The position numbers were made by a program, and so were the translations under genes. DNA of 64,000 nucleotides. Source: Malus domestica (Eukaryota; Streptophyta; Magnoliopsida; Rosales; Rosaceae). Location: positions 4,042,501 through 4,106,500 of the forward strand of contig NC_091675.1 of NCBI RefSeq assembly GCF_042453785.1. The letters run 5' to 3'. Shown piece by piece: positions 50,046 to 60,960 of the stretch; position 1 is the first letter of the stretch; each line of letters starts with the position of its first letter. The notes below the pieces were generated by a model. The model did no database searches and was not told where the DNA came from. It saw only the letters and a list, made by a program, of their open reading frames with translations.

Positions 50046-51174
50046 AAGAAATTTGGAAAATGTCTGGCTTGTTTGCGATTTTTTTAAAGCAGAGGTGGAT
50101 TTAGAATTTTAACATAAAGAAGCACATTCAATTTGTATCTCTTAGATAAATCTCAAGCTTGTAGCTTATAGCCTTCTATGGGATAAATCAATTTCAGAAG
50201 GCTAAAAAAAAGTTCAAATAATACGACTATGAATAGTAAATAGATAGTGCTATTCACACATCAAATTTTACGTATGTCGTACTCTTATTAATTTTTTATC
50301 ATTGACCTTCTTCATTCATTCGATCAGGCAATCAGAAATTGAGAAAGGTAATATATACAAGCTAGAAGTGTATTAATAAGTTCTTTTGCTAGTTCCATTT
50401 AGACCCCTCGAAAAGTGCTCGTACCCCTCCTAGTAATTACAATTTTTAAGGTTGAAATTTAGAAGTGAAAATTTTAACTAATCTCCAAAATTTCAGGTCA
50501 AACAATTTAGTAGTGTAATTTGCCAAGAACAATTTAAATTCAATACTCGTTTATTTATCGTAAATGTTTGGGTTCATGACTTCTATTTATCTACAAATAT
50601 ATAATAATTCATATTATTTATCATAAGGGCTTGGTTGGGAGTAACTTTAAAAATAACTAAAACCGCATTTGGTGATAATATTTTTCAAACCAATCATTAA
50701 TAAAAATCTAAGTGGATCCTAGAAAAGCACTTTAAATCCTTTCTGTAAGAAGCACATATCTAAAAAAACACTTAAAGTGCTTTTGGAACTCAAAATTAAT
50801 TTTATTAAAAACACTTTCAACTATTTTAAAAGTATTTCTAAATGATCTTTAAATTAATAACAATACATGAAGATATGAAGAACCTTCACGCTTCAAATTT
50901 TCTCCAAATATTCAATCATCAGGATTTATAGGTCATCTATTCATTTGGACTTTGCAATACTTGTAAGCGTTTACATTCGGCTTGAGGTCCATAAATAGTA
51001 CTTTAAACTGGTCTTGGCCCTCGCCCAATTCATGTTCCTTTTCCTCTAGATTAGTTGTCTCACAGTTGTTGTGGAGTTCATATCAAGATTCAAGACACGT
51101 TTATTTGTTTCTTCTACCTTTTTGGGTTTTGTTGACAGCTAGTTTTTCAGATAGCAGTATGTAATAAGGTGGGA
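50046..51174. other. AT-rich spacer
   Basis: No gene is supported. About 50630-50850 has AAGCACTTT/AAAGTGCTTTT segments in inverted order and resembles an eroded MITE of the style seen at 51575-52745. Nothing else is recognisable. Confidence 0.4.
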
Positions 51175-51413
51175 AAAGAACATGGACAAGGATTGTTTGC
51201 CCTCCCACTTTCGATGTTTTTTCGTACCTTCTTATTTTGTGTGGTCACGGTTAAGTTACGTCAATATTTTATATTATTTTTTTTATAAAAATAATACGAT
51301 AAAAATAAATAATAATATAAAATATTGACGTGGCTTAATCGTGACCACACAAACAGAAGAACACGAAAAAACACTGAAAATAGAAGGGCAGACAATCCTT
51401 GTCCAAAGAACAT
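51175..51413. mobile_element. MULE-type MITE, 221 bp, with 9-bp target duplication
   Basis: AAAGAACAT occurs at 51175-51183 and 51405-51413. The element (51184-51404) begins GGACAAGGATTGT and ends ACAATCCTTGTCC. The arms pair over about 100 bp, including GTGTGGTCACGGTTAAG and its inverted partner CTTAATCGTGACCACAC, around an AT-rich centre. A 9-bp duplication with long TIRs is the mark of Mutator-like non-autonomous elements. Confidence 0.9.
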
Positions 51414-51570
51414 AATTCAGTGTCCGGAGCAAATTGTATGGCATAAGTGCAGTCATAAATGTATTAATATACTCATATTATACAAGTTCTAGTTATGATA
51501 TTTCTCGTGTTATTTATATATGTTAATAACTAAAAACGTTATATTAATAAGAATAAATGTTTCAAGTAAG

Positions 51571-52749
51571 TTAAGGCTAGTTTAGTATTGTTGTGCTTTG
51601 AAAAAAAGATGTTGTGAGAATAAGGGCTGGTTTGGTATTGCTGTGCTTTGAAAAAAAGTTGTTGTGAGAATAAGCGGCTGTGAAATAAATCAGTAGAGTG
51701 TTTGGTAAACTTTTTTGTAAAAGTGCTTTTGGAAAAAAAAACAGTCTGATAGTGGGTCTTTTCATTAAATTTGGTAAACTTTTTTGTAAAAGTGCTTTTG
51801 GAAAAAAAAACAGTCTGATAGTAGGTCTTTTCATTAAAGAAGCACTGTAGCTCCATGTGCTTTGAAAAAAAGCCAGTTTTCCAAAGCTGCAAATAGCAGC
51901 TTCAGCTTTTTCCTTTGATTTCAGCTTATTCTCACAGCAGCTTCCAAAATAAGCCCTTTTTTTTCAGTTTACCAAACACCTAAAACCCTCACAGCTTTTT
52001 TTCATAGGTGCTTTTTTTTTAAGCACCTCACTCCCAAACTAGGTCTTAGACCTAGTTTGGGAGTGAGGTGCTTAAAAAAAAAGCACCTATGAAAAAAAGC
52101 TGTGAGGGTTTTAGGTGTTTGGTAAACTGAAAAAAAAGGGCTTATTTTGGAAGCTGCTGTGAGAATAAGCTGAAATCAAAGGAAAAAGCTGAAGCTGCTA
52201 TTTGCAGCTTTGGAAAACTGGCTTTTTTTCAAAGCACATGGAGCTACAGTGCTCCTTTAATGAAAAGACCCACTATCAGACTGTTTTTTTTTCCAAAAGC
52301 TTTTTTACAAAAAAGTTTACCAAACGCTCTGCTGATTTATTTCACAACCGCTTATTCTCACAGCACAGCCGCTTATTCTCACAGCAGCTTTTTTTCAAAG
52401 CACAGCAATACCAAACCAGCCCTAAGTGCTGTGAAAATAAGCAGCTGTGAAATAAATCAGCAGAGTGTTTGGTAAACTTTTTTGTAAAAATGCTTTTGAA
52501 AAAAAAAACAATCTGATAGTGGGTCCTTTCATTAAAGGAGCACTGTAGCTCCGTGTACTTTGAAAAAAAACCAGTTTTCCAAAGCTGCAAATAGCAGCTT
52601 AAGCTTTTTCCTTTGATTTCAACTTATTTTCACAATAGCTTCCAAAATAAGCCATTTTTTTTCAGTTTACCAAATACCTAAAACCATCACAATTTTTTTT
52701 CGTTGATGTTTTTTTTTTAAAACATTTCACTCCCAAATCACCCCCTTAA
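51571..52749. mobile_element. MITE cluster forming a large near-perfect palindrome plus a third copy
   Basis: Copy 1 (about 51622-52046, plus) and copy 2 (about 52048-52424, inverted) meet at a single central base, 52047. CTCCCAAACTAGGTCT at 52031-52046 is exactly complementary to 52048-52063, and identity continues outward for about 190 bp before the first difference. Copy 1 contains an internal tandem duplication of about 67 bp (51706-51838); copy 2 has a small duplication of a GAGAATAAGCGGCTGTG-type segment. Copy 3 (about 52425-52745, plus) follows directly, and a partial terminus precedes copy 1 (51575-51621). TTAA borders the set (51571-51574, 52746-52749), as in PIF/Harbinger-Tourist MITEs. 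The open frames in it are artefacts. Confidence 0.85.
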
Positions 52750-54690
52750 TCTTGTAAGTCAGAAAAAGACATGAGTTTTTCCAGTCGTTGATTACTTGAG
52801 TGTATTTACTTTGTATCCGCCAAATCATGTACTGGAACATGGCCAGCAAAATCTCAGAGCAGGTTGCATGTACCGTCACATCGTCGGGACCCCAGTATCT
52901 ATAATTTCCAAATATTTTACACAATAGAAAATTATTTATCAGTATTAAATTCATGATCCAAGATTTTTAAACAAGATCACTTCAAGCACCAAACCCACTG
53001 TTCATCATTGTAGTATCTCTCATCTCCAGTTTGTGCAGATTCTCATCATTATTTGCTAGATTTTTAAAAACCCTACTTACATAGTAATAATGCAGTCTAT
53101 AAAATAATTAGCCCATAGGATTAAATACTTTTAAGTTTGGATATCCATGCAGAAAAGGAAAAAAGTCGGGTGTGATTTGTAACTGCACTCATAAATTTAT
53201 CAAGATTTTCTGATCAGAGATTTTGGGGTTTTGCTTGCATCAGCACTGTCTGTTTTAATTTTTTTTTCCTTCGTCCCTTCTGCATGTGTACAAAAGTACA
53301 CTGCTAGCGCTGCTGCCACAGTGAATTGGCTCTCTCTCTCTCCCCCTCTCAATGTCATCAGCATTGTCACCTTATTGCTTTTAAGCCATTAGTGTTGGCT
53401 TCTGAGGAGAAAGTTTGAGAGCCTCTTTTGCCACATTTACTCTTGTTCTCAATCAATCAGGGTTTTGGGTGTCAAAAATAGATAAAAAGCAAGGAGGTTT
53501 TTACTCTCTTTTTTTTTTCGACACGTCTCCTCTCTCTCTCAAGTTTCATTTGTTGGTTTTAGTTCTCTTTGGCGTTTCCACTCTCTCCCTCTCCTTGGTT
53601 CTTTTATTGGGTTTGTCTGAGATGGGTGTCCTATATTTCAGACCCATTTCTGTTTCTTCCTTTAAATCTCGTGGCTTCAAGCTAGAGAGAGATGAACTCT
53701 GTGAACTTTGATGGGTCCTCCTGATTGCTGAAAATGTGTCAGTCTCTTGGGTTTTGGTTTTTAGCTTGCAAGTAAAAAAAAAAATCCCCCACTTTTCTGT
53801 TCATCCAAAACAAAAGACTTCAACTTTTTGTGTTGCTTTTATATTTCTTGTGATTTGAGAAAGGTCGGAGGGAAGGAGTTAGCTTTTTCTTCTTGTTCCT
53901 TTTTGGTTAAGGGAACAAAGTTGCTCACCACTGCATATTCTCCCTTCCTTTTCTTCCTATTTTTTTCATTGTACTCCTTTTAGGCTTTTAAGGCCAAAGC
54001 AAAAGAATCATATCTTTTGTGAGCTTTCTGGTTTTATTAATTATTATTGGTAGGAGAAGTATACATACATTCTGTGTCAATCAACATTTCCATCTTGCTT
54101 TTCATTCGAATTTTTGGGGGTCTGATTTGGGAAAAAACCCATGAATCTGCTTGGAGATTTTTCATAAATTTGTTTTGCTTCAGAGAAGGTTTGCTGGGGA
54201 AGAATCTGCATTCTCAGGTTTGTTACCTTCATAGTTTGTTTGTTACTGACTGCAGTATTTAATTTATTAACTGTTAATTAATTATTTTATTAAATGTTTA
54301 CCTTAGTTTTTACATTTAATCTTTTTTTTTTCATGTAATTTGCTACTGATTGCATGATTAAGTTCTCAGTTTTGTTAAATTTATCGCTTGGTTTAAACAT
54401 TTTGATATAGTCGAGTTGGTTAGGATAGTGTGCTCCCGCCTTTGTGCCCAAGTTACTAATCATTTTCTTCGTAGTTTAGATTAGTTTATAATGTCACTCG
54501 AATGAAAAGAAACTGTATTGGGTTGACACTTTCAATTGATTGGTCTATAGAAATTCCATTCTGTGTTGTTACTTGCATGCACTTAATCTGACCAACTTTT
54601 TCATGCTATTTACTTGAATTTAAACTTTGAAATGTAGGTGGAAGATATTTAAATTTTTCCAGGCTAAGATTGATTGAAATTGATCTGTTC
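52750..54690 (+). promoter_or_regulatory. Promoter and spliced 5' leader of the ATH1-type gene
   Basis: From about 53330 the sequence is CT-rich, as in plant leaders. A non-coding exon appears to end at 54217 (TTCTCAG/GTTTGT). The following intron runs to 54637 (AATGTAG) and the next exon starts at 54638 and leads into the coding start at 54778. Several short upstream ATGs occur. Exon limits are inferred from splice signals only. 52750-53330 shows no feature. Confidence 0.55.
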
Positions 54691-54759
54691 ATGATGGAAG
54701 AGAGTTGGCGGATAGAATATTTATTTCCCGATCTTTCAATTATGCCAAATGAAATGTGA
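54691..54759 (+). promoter_or_regulatory. Upstream ORF (22 codons) in the ATH1-type leader
   Basis: An ATG at 54691 opens a 22-codon frame (MMEESWRIEYLFPDL...) that stops at 54757-54759, 18 bases before the main ATG at 54778. It lies in the same exon as the main coding start, so scanning ribosomes would meet it first. Whether it is translated or conserved is unknown. Confidence 0.6.
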
Positions 54760-54777
54760 AATTTGTTTCCCTTTGAT

Positions 54778-56811
54778 ATGATGGATAATGAGATGTATAA
54801 TGTTCCGGCGGGCAGCCGAAATTCTCTAGTCATGGATGGGGTTGTACCACACACCACAGTGAACTCTCTTGTACAGTCCTATTCCTTTGATCTCAATCAC
54901 CAAAACCGTATGATGGCTTTGCCTCCAGTGCTTTCAACCTTTCATGGAGAACCTGTCGTGGATTCTCATTCTGATCTTAACAACGCAAACTGCGTTAGTG
55001 TGGCTGAATCGAGTCCATTTCTTATTTCTCAAAGAGGGAGCAATGTGAGAGAATCCTCATTCGTCAGTTCAAGTTTCGCTGATAATACGGTGTTCCAAGC
55101 AACACCACATTCTTCTGCCTCGCTTGCTGCCCTTTTTGCAGCGAGGGGTAGTACTATTCTTCAAGAAAATCTCAATAATTTAGCGATTTCAGCAATGCCG
55201 ATTAATTCTTCAGACGCTTATGTTTTGAATGACTGCTCTAACAACTCCAATTCTCCGCTCGCGGCCTCTGTGAATTGTGGATATGATGAAATGCTTGGTA
55301 GCGTAAATAGACAGTGGGAGATCAACAAGTACGCAGCTCCTTTGGAACTTGGTGATGGATCTTCAGTAAGAATAGGGCTTCAAACGTATTCATCTGTTGG
55401 AAATGTGGATCCAAATGGATGGTTATCATCAGATGGTGCAAGTGTGATGACATATAATTCTTCCAATTCCTCCAAATTTAGCAACGAGCTTGCTCTAACT
55501 CTTGCCACGTCCAGGCCTTTGGAAATCCGAAATCAATGTTCAGATGTTGGTTCTTCAGGGATTGCTCAACCTTGTCTGAATCAAATAAGGTTTGCCTCAC
55601 CAGAGCAATATTCTAGCAACAGTGAGGAGTTTTCCCTAAATTACGGTTCTTGCAAACCACCTCAGTTATCCCAAGTAATATGTGGATCAAAATATCTTCA
55701 TGTGGTTCAGGAAATGCTTTCTGATATCGCAAACTATTCTTTAGAAAATCTAGACCAATCGAGTTTTTCATCTGCCAGGCTCGTGTCTGAGAGAGGGATG
55801 TCGACCATGGATGATGATTTAGATGGTAGATTTGAGGTGCCAAAGGAGCCTGCATTGCGAAAACAGGAAATCAAAACAAAGAAAACCAAATTGCTGGCCC
55901 TTTTACAGATGGTATGTGGTTGTATTGTGCTATTAATTAGTCCCGAATTTTCCTGTTCTGAAACATTTCTTTTCGAATGTGTTGGACTTAGAAATAGTAT
56001 TTGGGCACTTGAACAGATTGATATTATTCTTTCTGATGCAGCTTGATGACTGCTACAACCAATGTGTCGATGAGATTCATACAGTTGTATCAGCATTTCA
56101 TGCTGCAACCGAGACAGATCCTCATATACACGCTCGTTTTGTGCTTCAAACTATTTCTGTGCTGTATAATAGTCTGAGGGAGCGGGTTAGCACGCATTTC
56201 CTTCTGATAAGTGAAAATTCAAGCCCTGCATCCCCCAATGAGAGCGAAAGGTCTTTTGAATTCCATAAGCAGTTGGCTCTTCAGCAACTAAAGAAGAAAG
56301 AACATCAAATATGGAGACCTCAGAGGGGTTTGCCTGAAAGATCCGTCTCAGTGTTACGTGCATGGATGTTTCAGAACTTCCTTCATCCGTGAGCTTTTTC
56401 ATGAACATGTCTTAGAATTTGGCTTATTATAATACCCGTCTTCAAGAATGAGCACAAACAATTTCTTATCGATAACATGTCTTATCTATTCAATCAATTT
56501 TCAGGTACCCTAAAGATTCGGAGAAGCATGTTCTTGCAGTAAAAAGTGGATTGACAAGAAACCAGGTATGTGATCACTGATTTTATTAGGAATTTGAATC
56601 CATTGCTTCTAAGAACTCATTTATTCTACATATTTGGCTATACTAGGTATCCAATTGGTTTATAAATGCCCGTGTCCGGCTATGGAAACCGATGATTGAG
56701 GAAATGTACTCGGAGATGAACCGAAGAAAGACCCGTCAAAACGAAAACCTCGAGAGAACCCACAGAAGCCACCACATTAGGATTAACAACCACAAGTTTG
56801 GTGTGAATTGA
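54778..56811 (+). CDS. ATH1: BELL-type TALE homeodomain transcription factor, ATH1-like, 4 exons, 568 aa
   Basis: Exons 54778-55911, 56042-56388, 56505-56565 and 56647-56811 join in phase (1707 nt). The long N-terminus is Ser/Asn-rich with an ELALTLA motif. It is followed by the SKY box ([17 protein letters not shown], from residue ~302), the BELL domain ([10 protein letters not shown] then [16 protein letters not shown]), and the TALE homeodomain ([18 protein letters not shown] from ~469; PYP loop; [18 protein letters not shown], ~513-531). BELL proteins pair with KNOX proteins in the nucleus. ATH1 of Arabidopsis controls shoot meristem and boundary growth, light-regulated stem elongation and FLC-linked flowering time. 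The '[11 protein letters not shown]' end and the SKY-BELL spacing match ATH1 as I recall it. An in-frame TTG frame extends upstream; the first ATG (54778) is chosen. Confidence 0.94.
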
Positions 56812-57626
56812 AGGTTTTTAAATGGTACATAGCAAATGGAAGGAATGGGCACATCTGGATCATGATGTAGGGAAACAATGCAAATATTCCACAGCATTAT
56901 TACAAGTGTATATTCCTGTATGCAAGTCAAAAGTTTTAAGGAGTAAATTTCTTGTAAGCAAAAGCAGAATTGAAGTCCTGATCAATGCCTACTCTTGGTT
57001 CTGAATTATATATTTCTGTTAACCAAAAGAACACTACTAAAATATTTAATTTAAAACGATTTTCCACGCTCGTTTTCTTCTTCTGAACTCTTGTTAACCT
57101 ATGTCCGTTGAATTTTATTTAATCCAAGTCGGAAATAAATGAGGATGTGCATGAGAAAAAAAAAAGTGTGCAGATTCCTTAATGAAATCACTTCGAAAAA
57201 TATTTTGTACTGTCCATGAACTTTCCTTGCGTTTTAAATGAGTCATGTTTGTTTATGTGTCACATTATGATTTGAGTTATATTTTTTAACGTGTCAGACT
57301 GTAATTTGCATGTTCAGTTATAAATTGCAGCACTCAGAATATATAACATTTCATGCATTGTCAAAAGTATGCAAGTGCACTGTTCTTATAGGATTCGAAT
57401 CAAGAGATAGAATTCAAGCAGGACACAAACATCGTCCACTAAGTATGTGCTTACCAGTTACTGCGTACTCTTTCCCCTTCACATCCCAATAGCTAGGGAC
57501 TTAGTGCTTGCTAAGCTGTAACCACTTTGCTAAACAACCCTATAAAAACACAGTAAGGCTAATCCTCCTCTGTCTCACAATTAACACACTGCTTCTATTG
57601 CCACTCTCTTTGATCATTTTGGAGCA
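56812..57626 (+). promoter_or_regulatory. ATH1 3' UTR and promoter of the HAD phosphatase gene
   Basis: A good TATA box, TATAAAAA, lies at 57541-57548, about 80 bases before the ATG at 57627. One P1BS-like site (GNATATNC), GTATATTC, is at 56908-56915, within the probable ATH1 3' UTR. No other gene is seen between the two. Confidence 0.55.
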
Positions 57627-59198
57627 ATGGCGGCGGGGATGGTGGTTGTTTTCGACTTTGACAAGACGATCATCGACTGCGACAGCGACAACTGGGTCGT
57701 GGACGAGTTGGGTGTCGATGACTTGTTCACTCAGCTCCTCCCTACCATGCCTTGGAACCCTCTTATGGTCTGTTTAATTAATGGTACTAACTATGATAAC
57801 GAATTTTCGAACACACAGCGGTATGTAATTACTAACTCGATGTTCAGGATCGGATGATGACGGCGCTTCATGCACGCAGAAAGACAATTCAGGACATTTC
57901 GGAGTGCTTAAAGAGGGTTCCAATCCATCCCAACATTGTCTCTGCAATTAAATCAGCCCATGCTTTTGGGTAATTTCATCTTCTTATGAACATAAATTAT
58001 GTTATGTTTTCGCACACTCGTTTTCTCCTTTTGGACATCCATGTTTGATTTGTCTTTCAATTATTTAATTCAAAGGCAAAAAGTAACAAAAAGAATGGTG
58101 TGCGGAAATCGTTTTCGTACTTTCTGTAATTTATAATTGTCACACATATATGCAGGTGTGATCTGAGGGTTTTAAGTGATGCAAATGATTTTTTCATAGA
58201 CGCAATATTGAAGCATCATGGGATAATGGATTGCTTCTCAGAAATCAAGACAAACCCTAGCTTTATTGATGAACAACGCAGGCTGAGAATCTTGCCCTTC
58301 CATGATTTCATCTCGTCTTCCCATGGCTGCACTCTTTGCCCTCCCAACATGTGCAAGGTAAATTAGGGCTCCGTGGAGCGGTTTTATAAAAGGGGGTGTG
58401 ATATCCACACACCTTATTTTACCTCTCACGCACATTTTTTATTTTTGGCTGTCGGATCGGATGAATTGAAGAAAATCAACAGACAAAAATTATCAAGGGG
58501 TGTGTAAGAAGTAAAATAGGATATGTGGATAGCACACCCCTTATAAAAAGCACTTCTACTCATAAATGGTTTTAATAGAAGTATTTTTATAATAAGCTTG
58601 TCAAAAATTTTATTAAAAATCAAAGTGCTTTTGTAGGAAGCATTTAGTAGTCCTTCTCATTTGGGAACCTTAAAATGACTAAAAACGTTTTTTGGAGAAA
58701 ATATTTTTAGATTCCAAAATCACTTTTTCTTATAAGCGCTTTCAGTCATTTAAAAGCACTTCCCAAAAGCGCTTCTGGGATCCTAAGCCTTTTAACTTTT
58801 TGCTGCAGGGTTTAGTGATGGAAAAGATCCGAGCTTCTGTTTCAGCAGATGGGAAGAAGCATTTCATCTATGTTGGAGATGGAGCTCCCGATTTTTGCGC
58901 GGGTTTGAAGCTTGAAGAAGGGGACTTTCTGTTGCCGAGGAAGAACTATCCAATCTGGGATTTGATTTCTGCCAATCCCTTGCTTACCAAGGCAAAGATT
59001 CACGAGTGGAACGAGTGCGATGAGCTCGGGACTATTTTGCTCAACACAGTGAAGGCATTCTTCATTGGAGACAAGTCTGGCAAAGAGAGAAGTAATCGTT
59101 TGGTTCCAATTGATTGCAAGTCTCAAAGCAGTTCGGTATCTGCCTCTGCCCATGATGCCTTTCAAAATGCCCTCCCAGTTCCGCCTCCTCGCCAGTAA
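57627..59198 (+). CDS. HAD-family pyrophosphatase/phosphoethanolamine-phosphocholine phosphatase (PS2/PECP type), 4 exons, 284 aa
   Basis: Exons 57627-57767, 57848-57969, 58156-58357 and 58809-59198 join in phase (855 nt). HAD motif I is VVVFDFDKTIIDCDSD (nucleophile Asp and acid/base Asp of DxDxT near the N-terminus). Motif II is RVLSDAND, and motif IV is YVGDGAPDFC. The family-specific CTLCPPNMCKG and PRKNYPIWDLI stretches match plant PHOSPHO1-like enzymes (At1g73010 PS2, At1g17710 PECP1, At4g29530). These hydrolyse pyrophosphate, phosphoethanolamine or phosphocholine and are often induced by phosphate starvation. All catalytic Asp residues are present, so it should be active. The Ser-rich C-terminal ~40 residues are variable. 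Intron 3 carries a MITE. The gene is convergent with NDL. Confidence 0.92.
58384..58548. mobile_element. MITE, 149 bp, with 8-bp target duplication, in phosphatase intron 3
   Basis: TTATAAAA flanks the element at 58384-58391 and 58541-58548. It begins GGGGGTGTGATATCCACACA and ends ATGTGGATAGCACACCCC. The inverted arms extend over about 45 bp (CTTATTTTACCTCTCACGCAC against GTGTGTAAGAAGTAAAATAGG). An 8-bp duplication suggests a hAT-type origin. The stretch right after it (about 58549-58790) is rich in AAGTGCTTTT/AAAAGCACTT and may be a second, eroded MITE. Confidence 0.88.
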
Positions 59199-60821
59199 TT
59201 GTTTAACAAGACGATATTATAAATTACTGTAATTTACAAATAGGAAAATTAGAACTTAGTTACAAATAAGCAATCGCATTGTTCTGATCGACTGATTTAA
59301 CCCTAAGGGTGTGGGAACAATTCTTTGCCAGTGATTAGGATTTGGGGCACCAAGAATACCAATCCATATTTCCTACTTGTTTTGGCTCCATCTTTGTTGT
59401 GTACCTTTTCTTCTATGGAATGACTTAGCTTTACCACTTTATTCTCTGAATGGCAAAATTATGTTGTTAAACTATGAATCTAAAAAAGGCAATAATCAAT
59501 ATGATTAATAAAACAAATTCACAGTTTAACAACATAAAAATTTAATCTTGCCGGTCAAACAACGACAGGAACGTGGCATGTAAAAGAAATGAGAAATAAT
59601 CATGCACTACCTAACCATTTAAGTGCACTTTTGCACACCACCATAAATAATGGTAAATGCTCACCATACACCTTAAACTATACCTCGTGCCTTTTCACCT
59701 AATTCCGTTTAATTTTCATATTAAACGGCCTCAACTTGTCCGCGGCAGCCAACTTTCTCTTTTCTTCACCCGTCTCACCTTTATCTCTCTCTCCCTCTCC
59801 CTCTCCCCCGCCCCACACCTAATCTCTAAAACTGATTTGCATTTGATAAATCCTTCCATTCAACCCATCTTCTTCTCCATGTGACCATATGCAGCGCAGA
59901 AGAAATGGCCATAGGATTGGGAAGGCGCATACTAGACGAAGATATGACCTTTTTTTTCCCTTGCTTTTTGTCTCTAACCATGCCCATCGCAAGCCCAAGG
60001 AATCGTAGTGGCGGTGATTTTTTCAGGTCATCTTCTTCATAAGATAGCGGCGGTAGTGGGACGATTAATGTGGAGCCGTGGTGGCACATCCGACCGCCAA
60101 ACATTGATGTGAAATCATGGTGGCACACCCAACCGTCAAAAATTGAAGAGGATACGTGAAAGGTAAAAATAATTGTACATAGCACCACCCGTTAGTAATA
60201 GGACACGTGGCATTCTTCTAGAAGGATGGTAAGAATCCATCTAATCTAAGTTATTGATGACAAGCAAAGATGCTCCCAGCCATATATATCATGCAGATGC
60301 TGGCCATGACAGACTCCACCAAGTCCCTCCCTTTTATCGCAGAGTGATTAATCGAGTCATATTTTGTGCCAAGATAGATGGCTACTTGGGCTTGACACAT
60401 GATCCACCACTTAAAGTTGAATGTGCCACATCAATAAAACCAAAACGAAGCCGGTCTTTACCTAACCTTACCTAACTTTATGTAACTTGTCGGATTTGTG
60501 ATACAACTAAAGATGAGCATCTTTTAGGTGCGTTGGGCATCCGGTTGAATCAACGTATCATAAGTACGAGAAGAACAAAAAGTAAAACCAAAAGAAGAAA
60601 ATCAATCAATAAACAGAAAACCCACTTCGTGAACACGAAAAAAACACAAGTTCATCATCCATTTTATATCATTATTGAGATTTACGTTTTTGTTTGTAAC
60701 TAAATGTTTATTTCGACGATATACAGAAAACTAGACCTTCCCCTCCCTCAACTAACAGTTGTGATTACAAATGAAAGAATTATATCTGCTTCCCTTGTGA
60801 TATTATCCCCTGTATCTCTCA

Positions 60822-60853
<32 letters not shown>

Positions 60854-60960
60854 CTACAGAACCGCTAATCCCCTTTCCCTTTTTTCAACCCCCAAAATCT
60901 AGGTGAAATCTAAAACTCACAGAAAAGAAGCGTTTTTCGCAAACCCTTTTTCAACTCCTT
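59199..60960. other. Convergent spacer between the phosphatase and NDL genes
   Basis: This holds the two 3' UTRs and no supported gene. A hairpin-like inverted repeat lies near 59462-59533 (TTATGTTGTTAAACT against AGTTTAACAACATAA). A (CT)n-(TA)n microsatellite lies at about 60816-60854, near the NDL 3' end. Frames at 59826-60188 and 60254-60475 have no recognisable features. Confidence 0.5.

Noticed and set aside
51539-52590. Several 70-117 residue frames with Phe/Lys-rich repeats
   Set aside because: They are translations of the MITE palindrome in both directions, not genes.
60254-60475. 73-residue frame in the phosphatase-NDL spacer
   Set aside because: No domain, no splice context, and it lies between two convergent 3' ends.
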